Below are positions 7,580-15,685 of a stretch of DNA of 22,127 bases, one piece after another; the first letter of the stretch is position 1; every line of letters starts with the position of its first letter. Position numbers and translations under genes: made by a program. The notes beneath the pieces were generated by a model that saw only the letters and a list, made by a program, of their open reading frames with translations, made no database searches and was not told the DNA's origin. This stretch comes from CBFDBF01 sp050287965 (lineage in GTDB: Bacteria; Pseudomonadota; Gammaproteobacteria; Chromatiales; Chromatiaceae). Location of the stretch: NCBI GenBank assembly GCA_050287965.1, contig JBNKCX010000048.1:1-22127 (forward strand), in the 5' to 3' direction.

Positions 7580-9337
7580 TTATCCGTTCACGGCCGCATC
7601 GACACAGGGAGGTAACGGCTGATGCTCGGCAGGCGCCGACTTGCGGGAAAAATCACCGTTCCGTTCAACCGGTTCAAAACCGGCGCCGCGGATCAGGCGT
7701 TCCATTTCCATTCTCGCCAGCAGTTCCGGACTTTCGGCCCCGGCGGCATGGGCGATCCGCTCCCGGCCGATGGTGCCGTCCAGGTCATCCGCGCCCCAGG
7801 AGAGGGCCACCGCCGCGGTGGAGATGCCGAGCATGGGCCAGTACGCCTTGATGTGCGGGATGTTGTCCAGAATCAGCCGTGACAGGGCGATCACCTGCAG
7901 GTTTTTCAGCGGTGAGGGGCTTTGTCCCGCACCGCCGGTCGTGGGGGTCTGCATCGGCAGCGGTATAAAAGATTGGAATCCCCCGGTTCTGTCCTGCAGA
8001 TCGCGCAGGCGAAACAGATGGGTGAGCATCTCCTCCCGGCTCTCCCCCATGCCGTAAAGCAGGGTGGCGTTGCTCGGTATGCCGAGACCGTGGGCGGTTT
8101 CGTGTATCTCCAGCCAGCGCTCCGCACTGATCTTTCTCGGGAAATGGAGTTGTCTTAGCCGTTCGGAAAATATCTCGGCACCGCCGCCGGGCAGGCCGTT
8201 CATGCCGGCCTGGCGCAGTTGCTGAAGAACCTCCGCGATCGGCAACTCCGCCTGCCTGGCGAACCAGTCTATTTCCACTGCGGTGAAGGCCTTGATGTAA
8301 AGATCGGGAAAGCACTCGCGCAGGGTCCTTACCAGACCGATAGAGCGCCGGTAATCCCAGTCGTAATTGAGTCCGCCGACGATATGAACCTCACTGGGGG
8401 CGGCCTCTTCGATACGGCTGACAATGTCATCCTCGGTCAGGCTGTAGGCCCCTTTCTTCCCCGGCAGCACGGCGAAACCGCAGAAGCTGCAGTTCCGCAC
8501 GCAGGTGTTGGAGGGATTGATCTGCAGGTTGTGAATGAATGTGGTCTCCCGGCCGAAGTGCGTTTCGCGCACGGCATTGGCCCGGCGGCCGATGTCACTC
8601 CACGCGTTCGGCGATTCGGCGGAAAAAAGGCGCAGCGCCTCAGAGTAACTCAGCCGCTCGTTTTCAGGGGTCGGAGTATTCAAAGCTATTGTCATGCCCT
8701 GTTCCCGCAGATGATCCAATACCCGGTCACTGACCCGCCGGCTCACCTCCAGCAGATTGTCATGCAGCTTGCGCTGGTCACCCTCGGCGGCGTGATCGCT
8801 TACACCTTTATAAAGGAGGCAGGGTATATTCCGACGGTTACATAAGGCGGCTACAGCAGCGCCCTCCATGTCGATCAGATCAGCGATCCCTCCCAGCTTC
8901 TTCCGCAGCGCCGGGTCAAACACGGGGGCGGGGGCGCTGATCAGCCGGTGACATGCCGCCCCGTTCGTGCCGTGCGTGACCCTGATCCAGTCCGGTTCGG
9001 GCTGCGGCGAATCGACGGGAAGGGTGCATGCGCGGTGGATGCGGAATACCTCTCCGACTTGCAGTTCCTCCTTCAGGGCCCCGGCCACGCCGGCGTTGAT
9101 GACAGTGTCGATCCGATAATCGGCAAGCAGTGATTCCAGGCCGGCGGTTACGGCAGCCGTGCCCATGCCCGTTACCAGGATCATGATCGGTCCCGTGCCC
9201 GCACCGGGATGAGCGACGAAGCGTCCGTCTTCCCGGGCATCCAGCGGTGCGGCCGCCAATGCCTCTATCAGCGGTGTCGCCTCCGCCCGGGTGGCGAAAA
9301 CGATACAGTGGGAGAAATGGGAGTTTGCGTTAGGCAT
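7580..9337 (-). CDS. mqnB/mqnE: Bifunctional futalosine hydrolase-aminofutalosine synthase (MqnB-MqnE fusion)
   Basis: 585 aa in one continuous frame. Residues 1 to about 215 are a nucleoside phosphorylase/MTAN-type hydrolase resembling MqnB: VTGMGTAAV (55-63), NAGVAGAL (81-88), the ribose-binding DMEGAAVAA (156-164) and a catalytic-type SDHA (D181). Residues about 225-570 are a radical SAM aminofutalosine synthase (MqnE): C279xxxC283xxC286, HIVGGLNYDWDY, a KAFTAVEIDW strand, GLPGGGAEIFSERLR and DRTGGFQSFIPLPMQTP. The MqnE half joins 3-enolpyruvylbenzoate to SAM-derived adenosine, and the MqnB half cleaves the base from (amino)futalosine. The ATG shares one base with the mqnD stop (TAATG). 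No break or internal start site with a good ribosome binding site was seen between the halves, so I read it as a genuine fusion. Confidence 0.9.
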   Translation of the reverse strand: MPNANSHFSHCIVFATRAEATPLIEALAAAPLDAREDGRFVAHPGAGTGPIMILVTGMGTAAVTAGLESLLADYRIDTVINAGVAGALKEELQVGEVFRIHRACTLPVDSPQPEPDWIRVTHGTNGAACHRLISAPAPVFDPALRKKLGGIADLIDMEGAAVAALCNRRNIPCLLYKGVSDHAAEGDQRKLHDNLLEVSRRVSDRVLDHLREQGMTIALNTPTPENERLSYSEALRLFSAESPNAWSDIGRRANAVRETHFGRETTFIHNLQINPSNTCVRNCSFCGFAVLPGKKGAYSLTEDDIVSRIEEAAPSEVHIVGGLNYDWDYRRSIGLVRTLRECFPDLYIKAFTAVEIDWFARQAELPIAEVLQQLRQAGMNGLPGGGAEIFSERLRQLHFPRKISAERWLEIHETAHGLGIPSNATLLYGMGESREEMLTHLFRLRDLQDRTGGFQSFIPLPMQTPTTGGAGQSPSPLKNLQVIALSRLILDNIPHIKAYWPMLGISTAAVALSWGADDLDGTIGRERIAHAAGAESPELLARMEMERLIRGAGFEPVERNGDFSRKSAPAEHQPLPPCVDAAVNG

Positions 9338-10155
9338 TAGTTAAGTAATCCCAATGCCGTCGCCCGTTCCCCCAGGGTTTTGACGGCGCGTCGTCCGTTC
9401 TCCCCGAGTTCCCGACTGTATGCGTTCACATACAATTCGATGTGGCGCGTGATCACTTCACGCTCCTGTTCGGCGGCGTTCTCCCTGATGTAGCTATCGA
9501 TCAACGGGTCGCCATGGCTGCTTATCTGCATGCCTTTGCGCAGCAACGCCTCGAACTCCGGTCCCAGAGTCTCATACAGTTCATGGCGCATGACGCAGCA
9601 GCCCAGGGGCAGCGGCAGGCCGGTCTCGTCTTCCCATCGTTGCCCCAGGTCGGCGATGCAGTGCAGCCCGCGCTGTTCGTAGGTGAAGCGCGATTCATGA
9701 ATAATGACCCCGGCCGGAAACTCTCCGGCGGCCACCAGGGCGGGGATCTTGTCGTAGGGCGCAAAGTGATGGTTGGTGGCCGGAGACTCCGGTACCAGCA
9801 GCCGGAACAGCAGATAAGCGGTGGTCATTTCGCCCGGGAAGACGATCTGTTGTTGCGCCAGGTCTTGCCAGCCGAGGCCGGTGTCCGCGCTCACCAGCAG
9901 CGGACCGCTGCCGAACCCCAGAGCCGCGCCCGCATCCAACAGCCGGTACTCTTCCTGTATCTGCAGGTAACAGAAAAAGGATACCTTGCTGATGTCGTAG
10001 TCTCCCCGCAGGGCGTGACTGTTGAGCTGCTGAATATCATGCAGACGGATGTCGAAAGAGACGTCCGGCAGCTGCAGGCGGTCACAGGCGATGGCGCCGA
10101 ATATATAGGTGTCATTCGGGCAGGGCGAGTAAGCAAGGGTCAGGCGCTCAGGCAC
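9337..10155 (-). CDS. mqnD: 1,4-dihydroxy-6-naphthoate synthase MqnD
   Basis: 272 aa. Converts cyclic dehypoxanthine futalosine to 1,4-dihydroxy-6-naphthoate. The signature SPCPNDTYIF occupies residues 10-19. Other matches are DISKVSF, a GSGPLLVS strand, PGEMTTAYLLFRL, HESRFTYEQ and LPLPLGC. It starts with GTG 7 nt after AGGGGGAA and overlaps the upstream hydrolase gene by 8 nt. Length is usual for the family. Confidence 0.94.
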   Translation of the reverse strand: MPERLTLAYSPCPNDTYIFGAIACDRLQLPDVSFDIRLHDIQQLNSHALRGDYDISKVSFFCYLQIQEEYRLLDAGAALGFGSGPLLVSADTGLGWQDLAQQQIVFPGEMTTAYLLFRLLVPESPATNHHFAPYDKIPALVAAGEFPAGVIIHESRFTYEQRGLHCIADLGQRWEDETGLPLPLGCCVMRHELYETLGPEFEALLRKGMQISSHGDPLIDSYIRENAAEQEREVITRHIELYVNAYSRELGENGRRAVKTLGERATALGLLN

Positions 10156-10852
10156 AGCAACGTTCCCCCTGTCGCGGCGTCAGGAAGTCCGCGACCTGAC
10201 CGGCCAGCGTTGCTTCGTTGCCCACGAAGAAATGTTCGCCCCCTTCAATCCTGAACAGGTCCTTCGGTTCCGCCATCCTTTTATACAGGCTCTCCACCTT
10301 ATCCGCCGGACAGGCGAAGTCCCCGGGTGCGTAAAACACCCCCTTGGGTTTCGCCTGCTCCAGCAGCTCGGAATCGATCGACCACTTTGTCAGGGGAGGG
10401 GCGATGAGGGCACAGCGTTCAATGCGGTCATCCGTGGCGCTCAGATGCAGCGCCGGCAGACAGCCGTAGGAGTAGCCGACGATATAGAAGGGTGTCCCCG
10501 TTTCCCGGGCGAGAAACCACTGTTTCGCCGCCAGGGCATCCTCATGCATCTTGTATTCGTAGTCCGGGCAGCTGGAGTCCCGCCAGAACAGCTGTTCATC
10601 CTGTTTCAGGTCGCGGTCGGTCTCGCTCCTGCCGATACCCCGGTAGTTGAAGCGCAGGACAAGAAATTCCGCGGCCGCCAGTCCGTTGCACAGGCCGGTC
10701 AGTACGTTGTTCTCCATATCACCGCCGAGAAACGGGTGCGGGGGACAGAGCAGGACCCGGGCGCGGGGCAGGGCGAGGTCCTCCGCGTAAGCGAGCCCGG
10801 CCTCCAGCCGCAGGCCGTCCGTGGTGGCGAATTCAAAATGCTCTTCGATCAA
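10148..10852 (-). CDS. Alpha/beta hydrolase
   Basis: About 234 aa. The fold is clear: PPHPFLGGDMENNV near the N-terminus, RFNYRGIGRSE (oxyanion-type region), the nucleophile elbow GYSYG, and a C-terminal GGEHFF carrying the likely catalytic His. The ATP-independent esterase/thioesterase class is plausible but the substrate is unknown. The frame is open further upstream, but that part overlaps the lipoprotein gene. I place the start at a TTG whose last bases overlap the lipoprotein stop (TTGA), which matches the 4-nt overlaps used elsewhere in this operon. The ribosome binding site is weak. The 8-nt overlap with mqnD suggests a role connected with menaquinone synthesis or simple co-expression. 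Confidence 0.8.
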   Translation of the reverse strand: MIEEHFEFATTDGLRLEAGLAYAEDLALPRARVLLCPPHPFLGGDMENNVLTGLCNGLAAAEFLVLRFNYRGIGRSETDRDLKQDEQLFWRDSSCPDYEYKMHEDALAAKQWFLARETGTPFYIVGYSYGCLPALHLSATDDRIERCALIAPPLTKWSIDSELLEQAKPKGVFYAPGDFACPADKVESLYKRMAEPKDLFRIEGGEHFFVGNEATLAGQVADFLTPRQGERCCA

Positions 10853-12441
10853 AACGTGCGTCCGAAGGCACGGCTCGGCAGCCGCAGGTATATTTCCAGC
10901 AGTTCGGGGTCGTCGAACACCTGTTCGTCGAAATTGACCATCTGGGTGCCACGCTGACGGGCATGTCCGGCATGGTACAGCCCGGAGGGCTTCAACAGAT
11001 CGCACTCCGCACGGTGCGCCTCGCGCACCAGGCCGTCTTCACCAAACAGGCTGGCCAGGTAGCCGTTGAAGGGAAGGTTCTCCAGCCGCTCGTAAGGCAC
11101 CAGCTCATAGGTCGCTTCGGTCCTGGTGCCCTTCAGCTCCATAGGGGTCTGCCGGACCGTTATCAACTGATGATGACCGGCGGAATAGTAGAGCGTCACC
11201 GGCTGCGGTTTGCCGTTCGGGCTGGCTACCGTCTCCGGAACCGCGGCCTGGATACCGGGGGCGATCTGTTCCACCGCCAGCACCTTGTCCTCCAGCGGGG
11301 CGCCGTGCTCTTCCCGGGCCCAGCGTTCAAGGTGATCGCTGGGGAATATCTTGTGGTAGCAGCCGCAGTTGGATACCGACTCATAGACCACCGGTCTGTT
11401 TTCCGGGTTGAGGGTGATACGGAAGGTCCATCCCTCCATTATCCCAGCCTCCGGATCGAAGGACTTGAGCTTGGGTTGTTCCGGATACCAGAGGACATAG
11501 ACCAGCTGCTTTACCTCGATACCCTGGATGGGCTTGGTTTCCATATAGGCGTACAGGGTCGGCCGGGTGCTGTCCACCCCGGGCATGGCGTCGTTCAGGG
11601 ACGTTCCCTGCAGGTATGCCGCACCGAAGTAGTCCGCGTTCGGATCGTAAGGCGGGGACTCCACATGCTCCTGGGTGATGGTGGGGGCGAAGTACTGCAG
11701 CAGCTGCCAGCCCTCCAGTTCCGCCGGATCGACCTCCTCGCTCCCTTCCACACCGGGCGGCGAATAGACACGGCTGGCACTGAATTCCGGGACGTGGGGG
11801 CCGCGGTCATCGGTCAGGGCGTGGTACTTGATCCAGCCCTCGATGATCGGGACCAGGGGCGCGGTTTTCAGCCTGCGCGTGGTCCTGTCCTTGGTCATGA
11901 TGGACTCTTCGATATTGGTCGTCAGTCGTTGCCAGTACCGGTCCGCCGATCGGCTGTCCTGCAGTCCTTCGAGTTCGGCGAGTTGCGCCTCCAGCTGTTG
12001 TTGCGTGCCCTGTTTATAAGCGTCGGCGAACGCCTCGTAGGGGTGTGATTCGTCCTGCGCCACGCTTTTGGGTTGCGACCGGTTGAAAGCCGCCACATCC
12101 TGCCGGGGGACATGCCGCACGGCGGTCTCCATATAGCGGTCGCTGAGCGCGGCGGCCTGCCGCAGGAAGTCGGCGATGAACGCCTTCTTTTCCGTCAGGC
12201 TCTGCTGCTTCTCATACTCGGGTATGCGCAGGCGCAGGGGATAATCGACCTTTATATGCGGAATACCGATCACGTCCTGATAACGGGCGTCGCGCACCTT
12301 GTGCTCGATCAGAAAGCGTTCGTCGGCGGCCGGTTCCAGGGGCTGTTCAGCGGAAGAGCGTATCAGGCCTTGGGTACTGCATCCGGCCATTAGCAGGGCG
12401 ATGACGCCGGATATCAAGAAATGCCGTCCTGAAGCCATCAC
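10849..12441 (-). CDS. Uncharacterised outer/inner-membrane lipoprotein
   Basis: 530 aa (or 529 from the ATG one codon later). The N-terminus is a lipoprotein signal with lipobox LMAGC, Cys at 21. The mature protein is soluble, with a helical N-terminal region rich in Gln/Glu (about 70-200) and a mixed region containing YMETKPIQGIEVKQLVYVLWY and a Cys-Gly-Cys-His stretch (NCGCYHKIF) that could bind a metal. I do not recognise a named domain. AAGGAG precedes both possible starts, and GTGA overlaps the stop of the preceding gene. It is translationally coupled to its neighbours at both ends. Confidence 0.75.
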   Translation of the reverse strand: MMASGRHFLISGVIALLMAGCSTQGLIRSSAEQPLEPAADERFLIEHKVRDARYQDVIGIPHIKVDYPLRLRIPEYEKQQSLTEKKAFIADFLRQAAALSDRYMETAVRHVPRQDVAAFNRSQPKSVAQDESHPYEAFADAYKQGTQQQLEAQLAELEGLQDSRSADRYWQRLTTNIEESIMTKDRTTRRLKTAPLVPIIEGWIKYHALTDDRGPHVPEFSASRVYSPPGVEGSEEVDPAELEGWQLLQYFAPTITQEHVESPPYDPNADYFGAAYLQGTSLNDAMPGVDSTRPTLYAYMETKPIQGIEVKQLVYVLWYPEQPKLKSFDPEAGIMEGWTFRITLNPENRPVVYESVSNCGCYHKIFPSDHLERWAREEHGAPLEDKVLAVEQIAPGIQAAVPETVASPNGKPQPVTLYYSAGHHQLITVRQTPMELKGTRTEATYELVPYERLENLPFNGYLASLFGEDGLVREAHRAECDLLKPSGLYHAGHARQRGTQMVNFDEQVFDDPELLEIYLRLPSRAFGRTF

Positions 12442-13082
12442 TGTTTCTCCTTTAAGCGATCCATAACGGCACCGGCGATAAGCCCGGATGCGGCCGTTAT
12501 CTCGGATTCGCTGTCGTTCTCAACCCGGCCTTCCAGAATCCGTGTTATATCGTCTCCGTCCTGGATGATAAAGGCCGCATATCCCATTTTCCCGAGATCC
12601 GACACCTTCAGCGCCGCAGCCATCTCTCCCTCGAAGTCCACCACCACGGGGGAGCGTTCGATATCCGGTACCGAGTCCCTTAGCCGTGCATTTCGCTCGT
12701 CTATCAGGTCCTGCAGACCCGAGCCGATAAACAGTTTCTTGACCAGCCAGGGGGCGTTCGCCACAGCCGCCACACTCAACACCTGTTCACCATGCAGCGC
12801 CATGCCGCGCTCAGCCAGCTGGGCGGGGGTCTCGATCATAATCTCCGAGGTCGCATGGGAGGTGACGATGATCAGCAGCGGCCGCTGCCGGACCAGCGGC
12901 GCCAGGGAGGAAGGCTCCGCCACGCCGACCAGTTTGACCTTTTCCGGCAGCGTGGACAGCGACGTCGCCGAAACCGAGCCCACCGACAGCGCTATGGCTA
13001 TGCACATAAGGAGTAGTAGGGTTTTCAGGGCGTTCATGAAGGTAAAATCAGGGTGGTTAATGGATAGGCTAACCCTATCCAT
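12438..13082 (-). CDS. Uncharacterised exported protein, first gene of the operon
   Basis: 214 aa from the ATG at 13082, which follows AAGGAA at short spacing. An alternative ATG at 13037 begins exactly at the signal peptide (MNALKTLLLLMCIAIALSVG, then ATS) but has no ribosome binding site. The mature part alternates strands and helices (RPLLIIVTSHATSE, SPVVVDFEGEMAAAL, GYAAFIIQDGDDITRILEG) and looks thioredoxin-like without a CxxC pair, so a redox role is not supported. It ends in a 4-nt overlap with the lipoprotein gene. The function is unknown. Confidence 0.7.
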   Translation of the reverse strand: MDRVSLSINHPDFTFMNALKTLLLLMCIAIALSVGSVSATSLSTLPEKVKLVGVAEPSSLAPLVRQRPLLIIVTSHATSEIMIETPAQLAERGMALHGEQVLSVAAVANAPWLVKKLFIGSGLQDLIDERNARLRDSVPDIERSPVVVDFEGEMAAALKVSDLGKMGYAAFIIQDGDDITRILEGRVENDSESEITAASGLIAGAVMDRLKEKQ

Positions 13083-13083
13083 T
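13059..13083. promoter_or_regulatory. Perfect 10-bp palindrome over the operon's first start codon
   Basis: AATGGATAGG (13059-13068), a 5-nt spacer, then CCTATCCATT (13074-13083). The ATG of the gene at 13082 lies inside the right arm. It could be an operator, or an mRNA hairpin that hides the start codon and favours the ATG at 13037. Either reading is inference from the symmetry. Confidence 0.5.
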
Positions 13084-13116
13084 CTTCCTTAAGGTGAACT
13101 TAAAGCGGCAAAAGGA

Positions 13117-13147
13117 AAAGCCGCACACCTGGGCGGGTGTACGGTTT
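13117..13147 (-). terminator. Vestigial terminator resembling that of tRNA-Arg
   Basis: AAAAGCCGCACACC...GGTGTACGGTTTT forms a stem-loop closely resembling the one downstream of the intact tRNA-Arg (20642-20673), in the same orientation and likewise adjoining a TATGGCG sequence. It would terminate minus-strand transcripts and seems to be left over from a former tRNA gene or tRNA-flanking repeat. Confidence 0.5.
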
Positions 13148-13213
13148 TGGGGGTATGGCGGCCGGGCTGGAACTAAGCGCCATGCACGGCTTTTCCCGTA
13201 GTTGCTTGCGCTT

Positions 13214-13272
13214 CGGCGTTCTGCGCAACCTCCGGTTGCTTGTCGAACTCCTGACCTCTGCCTCCGGAGGGC
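13214..13272. repeat. tRNA-Arg-flanking repeat, left copy (candidate att site)
   Basis: Positions 13214-13248 match 20571-20605 at 34 of 35 bases. Positions 13243-13272 match 20700-20729, the T-loop to anticodon part of the intact tRNA-Arg, at 28 of 30, with an 18-bp perfect core (CCTCTGCCTCCGGAGGGC) over the anticodon loop. Orientation is direct. The left copy equals the right-hand region with about 95 bp removed between two TCGAAC-CCT sequences. It marks the left edge of the lower-GC island. Confidence 0.7.
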
Positions 13273-13299
13273 GGATCGAGATTTGTGATTTCAATTAAT

Positions 13300-13347
13300 T
13301 CAACAAGTTAGCGCATCAGGCCCCGTGCTTTCGTGACTCAACGTGAC
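13300..13347. repeat. Island left end: inverted two-block motif
   Basis: TCAACAAGTTA (13300-13310), 28 bp, then CAACGTGAC (13339-13347). The same two blocks occur in inverted orientation with 29 bp between them at 20444-20492. This looks like paired recombinase or transposase binding sites at the two ends of an element. Confidence 0.55.
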
Positions 13348-13391
13348 TTATACGGTCGTTTTGTGACTATATTGCGTCACGATTTGGTCAC
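13333..13391. promoter_or_regulatory. Helically phased GTGAC/GTCAC half-site array
   Basis: GTGAC(T) occurs at 13333, 13343 and 13363, and GTCAC(GATTT) at 13376 and 13387. Spacings of 10, 20 and 11 bp put the half-sites near one face of the helix. The array lies between the island edge and the first island gene, so it may be an operator for that operon or a set of recombinase arm sites. No cognate protein is identified. Confidence 0.4.
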
Positions 13392-13446
13392 GATTTAAGC
13401 CTTTCAGCTTGCTCACGGTCCCTTCCTCTTCGTTCAATGAGGTTGA

Positions 13447-13465
13447 GGTTTTTAGAGGAAAAACC
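13447..13465. repeat. Short hairpin upstream of the OLD-like ATPase gene
   Basis: GGTTTTT AGAGG AAAAACC, a perfect 7-bp stem 72 bp before the start of the ATPase gene. It could lie in the 5' leader. There is no further support for a function. Confidence 0.3.
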
Positions 13466-13537
13466 CAGCAAAACCTAGATTTTTGCAGAAAATATGTAAA
13501 AATATACCTAAAACACTAATGCAGGGGGGGGTAACAG

Positions 13538-14800
13538 GTGCTAATCGAGTTCAGTGTTGCGAATTATCGGTCAATTCGTGACTCACAAAGTCTTTCGCTT
13601 GTGGCCGACCAAGGGCGGGAGCGCAAGACGGAAAATTCTTTTGATTCCGGTGCAAGTAGCACTCCTCGGTTATTGCGCTCGGCTGTCATCTACGGCCCCA
13701 ATGCGGCCGGCAAGAGTAACCTGGTCCGTGCGCTACATTTCGTTCGTCAATTTGTGCGGGGTTCGGCAAGTACGCAACGGGGTGAGGCGATCGATGTCAC
13801 CCCATTTAGACTGGCTGCGGAAACTCGAGACGCACCGAGTGAATTCGAGATCCTATTTATCGAGGATGGTATGCGATATCAGTACGGATTTTCGGCAACC
13901 GCTGAGAGAATTTACGAAGAATGGTTGTTCGCTTACCCAGCAAGCCGGGCGCAACGTTGGTTTAGCCGTCGCTTTGACGAGAAAGAGAATGACTATGAAT
14001 GGTACTTTGGTCCGTCATTCAAGGGGCAAAAGAAACTGCTTGAGGAGGCGACTCGACCAAATGCGCTGTTTCTCTCCACGGCGGTGCAATTGAATAACGA
14101 ACAACTACAGCCGGTATTTGATTGGTTTGACAAAAGGTTGGTTGTGGTGCTGTCCCGTGGAGAATTTCCAATTGAATATGAGCATTATACCGCCCAACGC
14201 TGTAGGGACACACAAGATAGGCAGGCGGTGCTCCGCTTTCTTCAGGAGGCCGATCTTGGTATCGATGGGCTGAACATCAAGACCAGCAAGATTACCGATG
14301 ATGATCTGCCCAGCGAACTGCCAGATCAACTGCGTCGAGATCTCATTGGTAAAGAGAAGCTTAGTATCGGTTTTCTTCACGAGCATAATGAATCCAGTGA
14401 AATGATTTCATTTGGGCTGCCGGAGGAGTCCGATGGTACCCACAACATGTTCGCGTTGGCTGGTCCTTGGTTGGATGTACTGGAGAAGGGTATGGTCATG
14501 GTGATGGATGAATTAGATACTAGCCTGCATCCGAAATTAGTACGCTATTTGGTTGAATTGATGCATGGAGCTGAATCGAATCCGAACAATGCTCAACTTA
14601 TTTTTACAACGCATGATGTGACTTTGCAGGAGGGTGTTTTTCGACGGGATCAGATCTGGTTTGTTGAGAAGGATGAAGATCGCTCAACTCATTGCTACCC
14701 GCTTACCGACTTCAGTCCTCGGAAAGGGGAGGCCATTGAGCGCGGCTATTTGAGGGGGCGATATGGTGCTTTACCGCATCCACATAGGAAGAGCGCCTGA
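13538..14800 (+). CDS. RloA-like AAA ATPase (OLD/ABC-type)
   Basis: 420 aa. The N-terminal ABC-type ATPase half begins with the OLD/AAA_15-like phrase FSVANYRSI. Walker A is GPNAAGKS (53-60), a signature-like ESDGTHNMF lies before the Walker B region VMDELDTSLHP (D324, E325), and the H-loop is TTHD (357-360). There is no TOPRIM domain after it, and the next gene encodes RloB, which supplies a candidate one. The start is GTG at 13538 after a G-rich ribosome binding site (AGGGGGGGG). The stop overlaps the rloB start (TGATG), indicating coupled synthesis of a complex. Split ATPase/TOPRIM pairs are linked with phage or DNA defence. Base composition is lower in GC than the mqn operon. Confidence 0.85.
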   Translation: MLIEFSVANYRSIRDSQSLSLVADQGRERKTENSFDSGASSTPRLLRSAVIYGPNAAGKSNLVRALHFVRQFVRGSASTQRGEAIDVTPFRLAAETRDAPSEFEILFIEDGMRYQYGFSATAERIYEEWLFAYPASRAQRWFSRRFDEKENDYEWYFGPSFKGQKKLLEEATRPNALFLSTAVQLNNEQLQPVFDWFDKRLVVVLSRGEFPIEYEHYTAQRCRDTQDRQAVLRFLQEADLGIDGLNIKTSKITDDDLPSELPDQLRRDLIGKEKLSIGFLHEHNESSEMISFGLPEESDGTHNMFALAGPWLDVLEKGMVMVMDELDTSLHPKLVRYLVELMHGAESNPNNAQLIFTTHDVTLQEGVFRRDQIWFVEKDEDRSTHCYPLTDFSPRKGEAIERGYLRGRYGALPHPHRKSA

Positions 14801-15498
14801 TGGGATCGGACGATCTGTTTCATAAGAGAAAGCATCGCACTAAAGAGTCACTACGCCGAAAAAAAGCCAAACAAGAGCCTTACGATGTTGTTCTGATTGT
14901 ATGCGAAGGCGAGAAAACCGAGCCGTATTATTTCGAAGAGCTTCGAGATGCCTTGGGTTTGCATCGTGATAACATCCAAATCACCGGTGACTGCGGGTCA
15001 AGCCCAAAGAGTGTGGTAAAAGAAGCGCTTCGTCTTTTTGACCTAGAACCAGACTTTGATGCGGTATTTTGTGTATTCGACAAAGATATGCATGGAGATT
15101 ATTCTGCAGCACTCGATCGTGTATCGGCAACCACTCTTCATAAGCGCCAAGGAAAGCGCAGCGTTGGAAAGGCGAAATTCGAGGCAATAATATCAGTTCC
15201 ATGCTTTGAATACTGGTTGTTACTCCATTTTCATTACACCACTCACCCGTTCGCTTCTAGCGGAAAGAAATCTCCTTGCAGTCACGTGCTGGACGAACTG
15301 AAGGTTCGGGGTATCGCAGACTACGAAAAAGGTATAAAGGGCACGTATGAACGGACTCGAAAAGACCTAGATACCGCCAAGCGCAACGCCAGGCGAGCGT
15401 TAGTCGCCGCCGAAGCAGTTGAAACAGACAATCCGACGACTCTTATTCATGAGTTGGTGTCTTACTTGCAGGAATTGGCAGAGCGGCAGAAAAGGTAA
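14800..15498 (+). CDS. rloB: RloB family protein (TOPRIM-like)
   Basis: 232 aa. A Lys/Arg-rich N-terminus is followed by the family's VLIVCEGEKTEPYYFEEL (31-48, with E36 and E38), VFCVFDKDMHGD (89-100, D94 and D96) and VPCFEYWLLLHF. This EGxKTE...DxD layout resembles a TOPRIM metal site, so a nuclease role is plausible but not established for this protein. RloB genes were first named in restriction-modification loci and normally follow an RloA-type ATPase, as here. A 187-bp gap then leads to the OLD nuclease. Confidence 0.88.
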   Translation: MGSDDLFHKRKHRTKESLRRKKAKQEPYDVVLIVCEGEKTEPYYFEELRDALGLHRDNIQITGDCGSSPKSVVKEALRLFDLEPDFDAVFCVFDKDMHGDYSAALDRVSATTLHKRQGKRSVGKAKFEAIISVPCFEYWLLLHFHYTTHPFASSGKKSPCSHVLDELKVRGIADYEKGIKGTYERTRKDLDTAKRNARRALVAAEAVETDNPTTLIHELVSYLQELAERQKR

Positions 15499-15685
15499 GC
15501 TGTTTGTGCTGGAGGGATTTAAGGGGGCCCCAATTGTTTTTTCGAGAGAGATCAATAAGGATGGTTTTAAATGCCAATTTACAAACAAAGCTACTCCTCC
15601 GGAAAAGTGCAGGTGTTTATTTGCGTCGCTACGCTCGGTGACGGCGAGCTCAATCATTGATATGTAGTCAAGAGAGGGTAATTAA

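Noticed and set aside
10963..12048. 361-codon plus-strand frame
   Set aside because: Antisense shadow of the lipoprotein gene, which has a lipobox, a ribosome binding site and coupled neighbours.
13100..13294. 64-codon minus-strand frame
   Set aside because: Lies across the vestigial terminator and tRNA-derived repeat; not a protein gene. A similar frame at 20445-20651 is explained the same way.
13333..13391. CRISPR-like array
   Set aside because: Repeats are only 5-6 bp at helical-turn spacing, with mixed orientation; no repeat-spacer structure and no cas genes.
15499..15685. Possible small gene between rloB and the OLD gene
   Set aside because: The frame crossing it starts inside rloB in another reading frame and lacks a ribosome binding site; the stretch shows only a weak GCTCG/CGAGC stem.
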